Of a stretch of 32,728 nucleotides of DNA, positions 23,669-30,940 are shown piece after piece. The stretch spans positions 1 through 32,728 of the forward strand of contig JAFAPR010000096.1 in the NCBI GenBank assembly GCA_019247075.1, read 5' to 3'. Under the pieces are notes generated by a model that worked only from the letters and a program-made list of their open reading frames with translations, ran no database searches and was not told the origin of the DNA. This DNA comes from Solirubrobacterales bacterium. GTDB lineage: Bacteria > Actinomycetota > Thermoleophilia > Solirubrobacterales > Solirubrobacteraceae. Positions within the stretch are counted from its first letter, which is position 1, and every line of letters starts with the position of its first letter. Both the position numbers and the translations under genes were made by a program.

Positions 23669-25024
23669 ATGCCCATCAAGCTGGCGATCATCGGCGGCGG
23701 CTCGAGCAGCTTCGTTCCGCCGCTGATCCGTCGCCTCATCCAGTCTCCCGTGCTCTCGAGCGCCGCGGTGACCCTGATGGACGTCGACGCCGGGCGCCTC
23801 CAGGTGATGGACGCGCTCGCCAACAGGCTGATCGACAGCGAAGCGAGTCCCCTAACCGTGCGGAGCACGCTGGACCAGCGCGAGGCCCTGGTGGACTCGG
23901 ACTTCGTCATCGCCGCAATCTCCGTGGGTGGCATGGACGCGTGGGCGAACGACCTGGAGATCCCTGGGCGCTACGGCCTCGTCATGCACGTAGGCGACTC
24001 GATCGGCCCGGGTGGGGTGATGCGCGCGCTGCGCAACGCGCCTGTCCTGGCGAGTGTGGCCCGAGACGTCTCCGAGGTGGCGCCCAAGGCGTACGTCTTC
24101 AACTACACCAACCCGGCGCCGACGGAGACGATGGCGATGCGCACCGTGCCCGGCGTGAGGGCGTTCGGGCTGTGCTCGTGCGCGCAGTACCCGGCTAACC
24201 CCGCCTGGCTTGCGGAACAGGCCCGGATCGAGCCGGACCAGATCGCGATGCCTCCGGTGGTCGCCGGGCTCAACCATTGCGCCAGCGTTATCGAGCTGCG
24301 GCTCACCGACGGTCGCGATGGGCTCGCGCTTGCCCGCGAGCATGCGCAACAGCCGATCACGAGGTGGGCGCTGGAGTCCTATGGCGTCCTGCCGTACTGC
24401 TGGCGCCACTGGGTCGAGCACTTCCCGCAGATGCAGTGGCTTGAGGAGCCGTATGCGGGAACGGCCCAGGGAGTGAGGATGCGCTACGGCATCACCACCC
24501 ACAGCATGGCGCACGAGCGCGAGCGCATACAGAGGCTTGAGGAGCTCGCGCGGGCGTGGACCGCAGCCGACGCCGGTCCGGTCACGCTCGCCGACCTGCC
24601 CCATGGGCACGAGGATGAAGGGATAGAGGTGATCGACATCATCGAGGCGATCGTCGATAACCGCAACGAGATCCACGTGGTCAACACGGTCAACCACGGC
24701 GCGATCCCCAACCTCCCCGACGACGCGATCGTCGAGGTCAACGCCGCCGTCAACGCGTATGGCATCCGCGCGCTTTACGCAGGACCGCTGCCCGAGGCAC
24801 TCGCCGCCCACCTGCGCCACTACTGCGCGCTCGAGCGGCAGATGGTCAGGGCCGCGCTACAGGGGGACCGCCAGGCGGCTCTCCAGGCCTTTCTGCTCGA
24901 TCCTACGACCCAGGCGCGGCTGGATCTTGAGCAGACCACGGCGCTGCTGGATGAGATGCTCGACGCCAACGCCGAGCATCTGCCGGCCTTCGAGGCTTCG
25001 AGTATCGGCGCCGGCGGCCGCTGA
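23669..25024 (+). CDS. Glycoside hydrolase family 4 enzyme (NAD+- and metal-dependent)
   Basis: The 451-residue protein begins KLAIIGGGSSSFVPPLIRRL, the NAD+-binding loop of GH4. VGDSIGPGGVMRALRNAPVL and VFNYTNPAPTETMAM are conserved substrate and cofactor segments. The metal site is Cys169 in GLCSCAQ and His203 in AGLNHCASV. GH4 enzymes cleave alpha- or beta-glycosides by transient oxidation at C3, acting inside the cell. Subgroups are told apart by residues after the metal cysteine (CHSV in alpha-galactosidases, CDMP and CN-x-P in phosphoglycosidases). CSCA fits none I know. It starts in the base after the amine-oxidase stop, so the two are co-translated. Confidence 0.9.
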   Translation: MPIKLAIIGGGSSSFVPPLIRRLIQSPVLSSAAVTLMDVDAGRLQVMDALANRLIDSEASPLTVRSTLDQREALVDSDFVIAAISVGGMDAWANDLEIPGRYGLVMHVGDSIGPGGVMRALRNAPVLASVARDVSEVAPKAYVFNYTNPAPTETMAMRTVPGVRAFGLCSCAQYPANPAWLAEQARIEPDQIAMPPVVAGLNHCASVIELRLTDGRDGLALAREHAQQPITRWALESYGVLPYCWRHWVEHFPQMQWLEEPYAGTAQGVRMRYGITTHSMAHERERIQRLEELARAWTAADAGPVTLADLPHGHEDEGIEVIDIIEAIVDNRNEIHVVNTVNHGAIPNLPDDAIVEVNAAVNAYGIRALYAGPLPEALAAHLRHYCALERQMVRAALQGDRQAALQAFLLDPTTQARLDLEQTTALLDEMLDANAEHLPAFEASSIGAGGR

Positions 25025-25069
25025 CGACGCCCCGGTTCCCAAAAGATCCTGACTTCCGGCCGCGGGACA

Positions 25070-25173
25070 CGTTTGGGGGTGGGTTTCGCCACCTCTCGCC
25101 CTGGCGGTCCGGGGCGATGCTACGCGCTCCGGTTTCGCCCTCCCGGGCGCGTGTCGGAACCCACCCCCAAACG
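25070..25173. repeat. 104-bp element with perfect 16-bp terminal inverted repeats (MITE-like)
   Basis: CGTTTGGGGGTGGGTT (25070-25085) and AACCCACCCCCAAACG (25158-25173) are exact inverse complements. The 72 bp between them is non-coding and has smaller internal dyads such as CGCCCTGGCG. It sits between the GH4 gene and the edge of a baeRF gene fragment. Size and ends suit a miniature inverted-repeat element or a dispersed palindromic unit. No transposase and no clear target duplication are seen. Confidence 0.6.
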
Positions 25174-25176
25174 CTT

Positions 25177-25307
25177 CGCGCGCGTCGCTCAACCAGGCGC
25201 GGCGGGCAATCTCGTCGGTCACATCGTGGACATCGCCGGAGGCGTGTGCCGCGAACGTCACCGCGCCAGTCTGGTCGTCGACCACGCCCGGAACGGCCGC
25301 GTCGATG
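25177..25307 (-). pseudogene. Fragment of a second baeRF-family gene
   Basis: About 130 bp closely match 28482-28611, inside the baeRF gene further right. On the minus strand the fragment reads AAVPGVVDDQTGAVTFAAHASGDVHDVTDEIARRAWLSDAR, a C-terminal segment of that family. Flanks are unrelated, and the inverted-repeat element cuts the 3' side. It keeps one base (CGTCGGTCAC) that is missing from the longer copy (CGTCGTCAC), so its frame is intact through this stretch. It is a duplication remnant and makes no complete protein. Confidence 0.85.
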
Positions 25308-25464
25308 ACCGGGCGACCGCCCCGCACCGCCCCCGATGCCGTGGGCCGTTAAGGCGCCGCTGGTCGGCGGGGAAACCCGGAGGCCACTGGTCATAGTGTT
25401 GGATCTCGATCGCGGCAGAAGCAGTCCACTGCCGGATAATGAGCGTGAGTAGCGAGAGGAAACT

Positions 25465-25680
25465 TTGACCGAGGGCATCACTGACCGGGCATACAACCTC
25501 ATTTTGCTGGCCGAGGATGAGGCCCGGATGCTTGGACAGGCGATGGCTGAGCGCGGACTCTCGGGCGGAGCAGGGAGCACGTGCTGCGTGGCCTCGCTGA
25601 CGATCCGCCGTGTGGGCGATCCTGCGCGACGTGGGCGTGGACTGCACTAATGCCGGAGGGACTAAACCCGATAGAGGCCG
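25465..25680 (+). pseudogene. Broken Clp N-terminal-domain gene
   Basis: From TTG 25465, after GAGAGGA, the frame reads TEGITDRAYNLILLAEDEARMLGQAMAERGLS. This matches the first Clp_N repeat of ClpC-like proteins (FTDRARRVVVLAQEEARML). The expected G-x-E-H-x-L-x-G-L segment appears one frame away as SREHVLRGLADDPPC, and a third frame continues AILRDVGVDCTNAG, the usual L-x-x-x-G-V end of the repeat. Two frame changes in 200 bp mark it as decayed. The first frame stops in TAATG, overlapping the start of the next gene. Family call is by motif only; no ATPase domain follows. Confidence 0.6.
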
Positions 25681-26372
25681 GCCGGAAACTGCATGAGCAC
25701 GGGGAAGTGGCACATCAGCGGGCCGAGAAGACAGACCATCATGAGATCGAGGACCGTCACTCCCGGACCGTCCAGATCGGCGAGGCGGTGCTGCTGGCCC
25801 TGGTCACGATCGCGGCGGCCTGGGCGGGTTACTCGGCGGCGAAATGGGGGACGGCATCGCGGGTCGATATCGCCCGGTCATTGACGCTGCGCAACCTCGC
25901 CACCCGCGACGAACTCACCGCCATCTCGCTCCGCAACTTCGACTCCTCAACCTTCACCGCCTGGTTCACCGCCTACACCCTGAACAGCCGGCAGAAGGAA
26001 GCGGTCGCGGAGCGCCGCTTCCGGCCGGCGTTCCGGGTCGCCTTCAACGCGTGGATGGCGACCGATCCGCTCCACAACCCACACGCCCCGCCCGGCCCGA
26101 CCTACATGCCGCAGTACAAGCTACCCCCGATGGCACGGGCCGACGCGCTCGACACCGCGGCCAACGTGAAGTTCGACGAGGGCAACCACGCGGGTCTGGT
26201 CAGCGACGAATACATCCGGATCACGGTGTTCCTGGCGGCTGTGCTCTTCCTGGTCGGGATCGGCAGCTCGTTCAAGCTGTACAGCATCCGCTATGCCCTG
26301 ATCTCCTTCGGGACCGCGCTGCTGATCCTCTCCGTCGTGCTGATCCTGCAGCAGCCGGGCCTGCCGAAATAG
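25650..26372 (+). CDS. Membrane protein of unknown function (three transmembrane helices)
   Basis: ATG 25650 gives 240 residues. A charged N-terminal helix (KLHEHGEVAHQRAEKTDHHEIEDRH) precedes AVLLALVTIAAAWAGYSAAKWG near residues 45-66. A soluble middle (about 70-190) contains FTAWFTAYTLNSRQKEAVAERRFRPAFRVAFNAWMATDPL and a proline-rich PTYMPQYKLPPM. Two helices, ITVFLAAVLFLVGIGSSF and YALISFGTALLILSVVLIL, close the protein. The middle domain is probably exported or cytoplasmic between helix 1 and 2. I do not recognise the family. It follows the Clp-N remnant with a one-base overlap; 186 bp to the next gene hold nothing I can identify. Confidence 0.75.
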   Translation: MPEGLNPIEAGRKLHEHGEVAHQRAEKTDHHEIEDRHSRTVQIGEAVLLALVTIAAAWAGYSAAKWGTASRVDIARSLTLRNLATRDELTAISLRNFDSSTFTAWFTAYTLNSRQKEAVAERRFRPAFRVAFNAWMATDPLHNPHAPPGPTYMPQYKLPPMARADALDTAANVKFDEGNHAGLVSDEYIRITVFLAAVLFLVGIGSSFKLYSIRYALISFGTALLILSVVLILQQPGLPK

Positions 26373-26558
26373 CCGCCGTTCCCGCCGCTACATCCGGACC
26401 AGCACCGCGTCGTCACAATCAACACGTCGCACGGGCATGGCGCGAGACACGGTTGGGCACCAGGCCGAGCACACTGCTGATGCGAGGGACGGGAGCCGTG
26501 ATCAGCGAGCCGGCCAGAGTCGACCTGCTCACGCCAGCCGTGTCCGCTCGGCTCGTGG

Positions 26559-28211
26559 TCAGCCCGGCGCGATGATCGGGAGCTCCAGCGACGAAGGGTG
26601 CCGGGGACCGCAGAGGATCTCTACGTCAACCGCCCGCTGCGTGCTCGCCAGCAGCGGGTTCTCCCCGGTGCCCGGATTTCGCACGTAGCGCGGGTGCGCG
26701 CCCGAGGACACCTGCAGACGGATGCGGTTACCGGCTGCGAAGCCGTGGCCGATCGGCCACAGATCGAACTGGACGCGCCATGCGCCGTCCTCGCCGGAGC
26801 GCTCAAACCGCCCCGGAGCGACGCTCGCCAACGCGTCGCAGACATTCCACGAGGCCCCGCCCGGGTCGACGTCGCAGACGCGGGCGAATAGGTCGAAATA
26901 CGGCTCGCTCGCTTGCGCGTACAGTTGCACACGCACCAGGCCGATCGCCTCGAGGGCCACTGCGAGCGGCGGGGTGGTAAAGATGATCACGTCGGCCCGA
27001 GCCTCGAGCCGCCGGTTGTCGCGGACCGGTTTGCCCGAGATCATGACCGGACCGCCTACCGAGGGCGTCGGGTTGGCTGGGTCGTAGCGGTATCGGATGC
27101 TGGCGTCCGGGCCCGCGGCCGGCGGATCCCACGCCAGCCCGCCGTCACCCGCCGGCCACAGCCGGCGGCCCGCGTTCTCGTCCGGGGGCCAGCGCTCGAA
27201 CGCGCGCCAACCGGCTCGATCACCGGTGACGAAGACCCGCACGCGGGCGGTGTCGATGAGCCGTGGATCGCCCAGCAGATGGCCGCGCAGCCACGCCAGC
27301 CCCTCGCGTACGCCGGCGGCGGAGAGGCCCTCCTGTGTATGCGTCCATGGACCGATGATGAGCTGCGGAGGACGGCCGGCGCGCTGAAGCGCCGCATAGT
27401 CCTCCAGTTGCCACGGCGTGAACGCGTCATACCAGCCGGTGACCATCTGTACTCGGGCCTTGACCTTGGCGACTCCGGCGGAGAAGTCGCGCGGCACCCA
27501 GTAGGCATCCTCTCGCTCGGGGCTCGCCAGCCCTTCGCGGAACCAGGCCACCTCGCCGCCGGTGGCCCGGCGGTCGAGGTCGTGCAGCGAAGCTGCCGAC
27601 AACACCGAGCGCAGCCGCCTGAGCGCGAACGCCATCGGCAGCGGCGCCAAACGGCGCTCCTGCGTGGCGATCATCACCAGCCACTGGGCCGAGGTCTCCA
27701 GCGACATGCTGCCGCCCGGATAGCTCTGACCGTGGAACTGCGAGGCGCTGCCCTGGATTACGAGCGCCGCGAGGTCATCGTCCGCGTCGGCCGCGACGGC
27801 CCACTGCACGAGCCCCAGATAACTCTCGCCGGTCATCCCGATCGGCCCGGCGTGCCAGGGCTGGGCGCGCAGCCAGCGCAGGGTGGCAAGGCCGTCCGCG
27901 CGCTCCTCGAAGGGGCTGAACCTCCCCTCGGAGCCGAACGTACCGCGGACGCTCTGAAGCACCACCTGCAGGCCACGCTCGGCCAGCAGGCGGCCGTGCA
28001 GCACGCCAAAGAACTGACCCCTGCCATAGCAGGAGCGGACCAGCACGGTCGGCTGCGGCACCTCCCGAGCCGATTCGGCCACCCAGCGATCGGCTAGCAG
28101 CACCACCCCGTCGTCCATCGGAACGCGCAGGTCACGCTCGCGGAGGACCGCGTGCGTCTGCGCGCGGGGGAGGTCCCACCGCCGCGCGAGGATCCCACCG
28201 AGCAGGGTCAC
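26559..28211 (-). CDS. CocE/NonD family hydrolase (X-Pro dipeptidyl-peptidase type)
   Basis: The 550-residue protein (GTG 28211) starts its domain with RDLRVPMDDGVVLLADRWV, typical of CocE/NonD. The nucleophile elbow is GMTGESYLGLVQWA with Ser130. Asp262 in VTGWYDAFTPWQLEDY and His291 in IGPWTHTQEG complete the triad. A C-terminal jelly-roll domain (ITISG-like FTTPPLAVALEAIGLVRVQLYAQASEPYFDLFARVCDVDP) follows. It hydrolyses esters or acyl-peptide bonds; cocaine esterase and X-Pro peptidases are relatives. No signal peptide is seen, so it is probably cytoplasmic. Upstream lies the baeRF gene on the same strand, 85 bp away. Substrate unknown. Confidence 0.9.
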   Translation of the reverse strand: MTLLGGILARRWDLPRAQTHAVLRERDLRVPMDDGVVLLADRWVAESAREVPQPTVLVRSCYGRGQFFGVLHGRLLAERGLQVVLQSVRGTFGSEGRFSPFEERADGLATLRWLRAQPWHAGPIGMTGESYLGLVQWAVAADADDDLAALVIQGSASQFHGQSYPGGSMSLETSAQWLVMIATQERRLAPLPMAFALRRLRSVLSAASLHDLDRRATGGEVAWFREGLASPEREDAYWVPRDFSAGVAKVKARVQMVTGWYDAFTPWQLEDYAALQRAGRPPQLIIGPWTHTQEGLSAAGVREGLAWLRGHLLGDPRLIDTARVRVFVTGDRAGWRAFERWPPDENAGRRLWPAGDGGLAWDPPAAGPDASIRYRYDPANPTPSVGGPVMISGKPVRDNRRLEARADVIIFTTPPLAVALEAIGLVRVQLYAQASEPYFDLFARVCDVDPGGASWNVCDALASVAPGRFERSGEDGAWRVQFDLWPIGHGFAAGNRIRLQVSSGAHPRYVRNPGTGENPLLASTQRAVDVEILCGPRHPSSLELPIIAPG

Positions 28212-28296
28212 GGCCGGGACGAGGCTGTCGTCGTGATTGGGATCGAGGCCGGCACAACCGCTGGCGACGATATCGCGGCCGCTGCCCTTATCGGAT

Positions 28297-29531
28297 CTAA
28301 CTGACGCGAGTGCAGCCTCGCGACATTAGGCGCATCTGCACGGCGCCGCGAATAGGGATGCGAGCACCGCGGTTGAGCTTCGTGATCACCTTCTCAATGG
28401 CAGCGCGGCCTACAGCCGGTAAACGCAGGATTGCCGCGACCGGCCCCCCGCCCGGAATGTCTGCGCCGCGGACGGCGAGCACGCGCGCGTCGCTCAACCA
28501 GGCGCGTCGCGCGATCTCGTCGTCACATCGTGGACATCGCCGGAGGCCTGTGCCGCGAAAGTCACCGCGCCGGTCTGGTCGTCGACCACCCCCGGCAAGG
28601 CCGCGTCGATGTCGACCAGCAGCGTGTCGACCGCCCCGAAGGTCGCCGCGCGGGCGACCTCGGCGACGTCGGCGAGGGCGCGCCCTTCCGCGGACCGTTG
28701 CCCGTAGAGCTGACGGATGTCGCGCAACTGTGTTGCGTATAGCTGAGCGAGCACCGCGCGGGAGGTCGCGGCGAGGTCGGCGTCGGAGACCGTTTCGGGA
28801 TTCCCGGAGATGCCCTCGGCCAGCAGATGGGGGTACGTGTTGACCGATCTGTAGATGCTGTCCATCGGCTCGGTAGCGGAGAGGATCAGGGGCACCTCGA
28901 GACCGTTCAGTAACGGCCGCAGTGCCCGGTCGACCCGTCTGGCGTACTGGCGCATGCGAACCTTTTGTCCCTCGGAGCCCTGGAGCCGGCGAACGGGCGC
29001 GCGATCAGAGATCGACGATTTGCGCACGGCGGCGGCAACGTTCGAGGGCAGGTCATCTACCCGGATCTCCTCCGGGTCGAGGTCGGGCGTTACCGCGATC
29101 ACGCGGACCGACCCCTGCGCGAGCGCCAGCACGAATGCGACCTGCGGGAACGTGAGCGTCCGCAAAAGCGGCCTGAGGTAGAAACGGTCTGATACCTCAA
29201 CCTGGCCGAGCAGCCGGTTGGGCAGCCTGAACGTGATCAGCCACTGCGACGCCGCGAACATGGCCACGCTCCTGGCCTGGTAACGCCAAAAGCCCTCGTC
29301 GTCGAGCAGGTAGGAGATCTCGTCTTCGAACTGGCGAACGACCCTCGCGCCCACAGCTGCGTCGCGCATCTGCGAGGACGCCTGAGCACTAAGAGTCTTG
29401 AGTTCGATCCGTTCGGGTTCACCGGTCGAGGCGGGGTCGGTGGGCAAGTAGAGCGACACGCTCGAGGGAGCGCGGTGCTCCAGCAGTCGGTCGATCTGGT
29501 CGCGGGTGGGTATGTCCGTGGGCAGGATCAC
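28297..29531 (-). pseudogene. baeRF-family (archaeo-eukaryotic release-factor-like) protein with a one-base frameshift
   Basis: The main frame (29531 to 28494) reads LPTDIPTRDQIDRLLEHRAPSSVSLYLPTDP, then VAFVLALAQGSVRVIAVTPDL and AVDTLLVDIDAALPGVVDDQTGAVTF, as in bacterial eRF1-like (baeRF) proteins. It ends abruptly as DVHDVTTRSRDAPG. Adding one base near 28524 gives DVHDVTDEIARRAWLSDARVLAVRGADIPGGGPVAAILR, which continues to a stop at 28297, the normal family end with its G-G-P-V-A-A-I-L-R. The duplicate at 25177-25307 retains that extra base. Such proteins are proposed ribosome-associated or stress factors; function unproven. It is a fresh mutation or a sequencing error. Confidence 0.8.
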
Positions 29532-29632
29532 GCGATCCCGCTGGCCGCTCGGGTGGGCGCCTGCGCATTCATCATCGAGCTGCGCCTACGTTGACAGCGC
29601 GCGCAAACAAGGAATGCCGCGGCGCTCAAGAC

Positions 29633-30901
29633 TCATGGTCCGCTCGCGATCAGCGCGCTCAGCGCGACCGCAGCGGCGAGTCCCAGCGCCAGGATCACCC
29701 ACTCTGAGCCTCGTTGGTGAAACGCAGCCCGGACGCGGCAGCCCCATTCGCGCACCCACGCCGGGCCCCGTTCGTGAAACGCAGCCCGGAGGCGATAGCC
29801 ATAATCGCGCAGGAACTCTGGGCCCCGTTTATTGAGCGTGATGCGGGGGTGGGAGCCGCTGCCGCCGGTTGTGTGGGGATCGGGCGGCGCCGCTCCTGGC
29901 GCGGCGGTCTCTTCTCCCGCCAACTTCCGGCCGACTCCGGCAGACGACTCTGGCTCGCCTGGAGCCGGTACCTCCGGCTCGGTTTCGAGTGATCCATGTC
30001 TCTCGTACGCACCGCGCGCCACCGCCGCCTCGTCCGCCGTCGCCGCTGGAAAGCGGGTAGCGGCGATGCCGGCGAGCTCTGAAAGCTGTTCCGCGAGCTT
30101 GCGCAGATCGCCGACCATTCGGTTCCGCTCGGCCCAGATGCGATCGAAATCGGTGTGGACCTCGTGGACCCCAATCTCGGCGACCTGTTCCCGCTCCCGA
30201 GCCTTTCGCTCGGACTCTCGTTGTAGCTGGTCCGCGAGCGCGTGGGCGTCCCGTTCGAGCTCCCCGGCCTCGGCGCGGGCCTGCATCAGTCGCTCTTCGG
30301 CCTGGGCGCGGGAATGGAAGGTGACACTTTCGGCGGTCTCGTGGGCCCGAACCAAGATCGACGAGACCTGCTCGCCCGCCCGCTCGAGCGGCCCGCGCAT
30401 GGCTCCCTCGGGAGAGCGCCTGGCGTGTACCGTGCCGACCAGTTGGGCGGCCCTACGGACGTATTCGTCGACCGCGTCGCGGTGATAGCCCCGCAGCACG
30501 AGCGGGAAGTCCACGTTAGCCACGGTTGCGGCCGGATCGTCCGGTAGCTCGGCGAGCTGTCGGGTGACCTCTTGCATGATCGCGTGCCCTGAGGCGGCAG
30601 AGCTTTGGTATGGATGACTACAGCGTTCCATCTCGGCCACCGACGACTGCCGAGGCGTAACTCTGCGCAGGAAGACGCCGACTTCGACCTGCGCCGCCTT
30701 TGAGCACAACACCACTACCGCACCAAAGATCCCTGCGACAAACGCTCCGGCCGCGAACGACAGCAGCACCGGCAGCTCAAGGACTACAAACAGACCGGCG
30801 AGTAGATAGCGAACCTTCGTGTCGTGAACCTCCCTGTCACCAGGGACGATACGCCGATGATCCGTGAGGTGATCTGCCGCCGCGGGCTGTAGGCAGCACA
30901 C
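29633..30901 (-). CDS. DivIVA-like coiled-coil membrane protein with C-terminal repeats
   Basis: The full ORF has 422 residues. It starts with a hydrophobic region VRYLLAGLFVVLELPVLLSFAAGAFVAGIFGAVVVL (about 30-65). VANVDFPLVLRGYHRDAVDEYVRRAAQLV near 127-155 matches the DivIVA N-terminal motif. A charged coiled coil (about 185-270) follows, then a proline/glutamate-rich linker. Two tandem 19-residue units come next (RGPEFLRDYGYRLRAAFHE, RGPAWVREWGCRVRAAFHQ), with RGSEWV starting a third. The protein ends in a single transmembrane helix, ILALGLAAAVALSALIAS. ATG 30577 just before the DivIVA part is an alternative start. A role in cell-pole or septum organisation is inferred from DivIVA only. 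Confidence 0.7.
   Translation of the reverse strand: MCCLQPAAADHLTDHRRIVPGDREVHDTKVRYLLAGLFVVLELPVLLSFAAGAFVAGIFGAVVVLCSKAAQVEVGVFLRRVTPRQSSVAEMERCSHPYQSSAASGHAIMQEVTRQLAELPDDPAATVANVDFPLVLRGYHRDAVDEYVRRAAQLVGTVHARRSPEGAMRGPLERAGEQVSSILVRAHETAESVTFHSRAQAEERLMQARAEAGELERDAHALADQLQRESERKAREREQVAEIGVHEVHTDFDRIWAERNRMVGDLRKLAEQLSELAGIAATRFPAATADEAAVARGAYERHGSLETEPEVPAPGEPESSAGVGRKLAGEETAAPGAAPPDPHTTGGSGSHPRITLNKRGPEFLRDYGYRLRAAFHERGPAWVREWGCRVRAAFHQRGSEWVILALGLAAAVALSALIASGP
29717..29790. repeat. 17-bp direct repeat, 57-bp period, encoding the 19-residue tandem units
   Basis: GTGAAACGCAGCCCGGA occurs at 29717-29733 and 29774-29790. The distance of 57 bp is 19 codons, matching the protein repeat of the DivIVA-like gene. 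The rest of the unit has diverged, so the duplication is not recent. Confidence 0.85.
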
Positions 30902-30940
30902 ACGCCGCTTAGCCAGGCGCCCTGACTCTCGGCAATGGGC

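Noticed and set aside
22786-24198. 470-residue ORF overlapping the amine oxidase and GH4 genes
   Set aside because: Arg-rich shadow in another frame of two well-recognised genes.
23852-24820. 322-residue minus-strand ORF inside GH4
   Set aside because: Antisense shadow with His/Arg/Val-rich composition; the GH4 frame is unambiguous.
26373-26558. Possible coding tail (ISEPARVDLLTPAVSARLVVSPAR) between two genes
   Set aside because: Short, no start or family similarity that I can defend.
26913-28097. 394-residue plus-strand ORF
   Set aside because: Antisense shadow of the CocE/NonD hydrolase, whose catalytic motifs are all intact.
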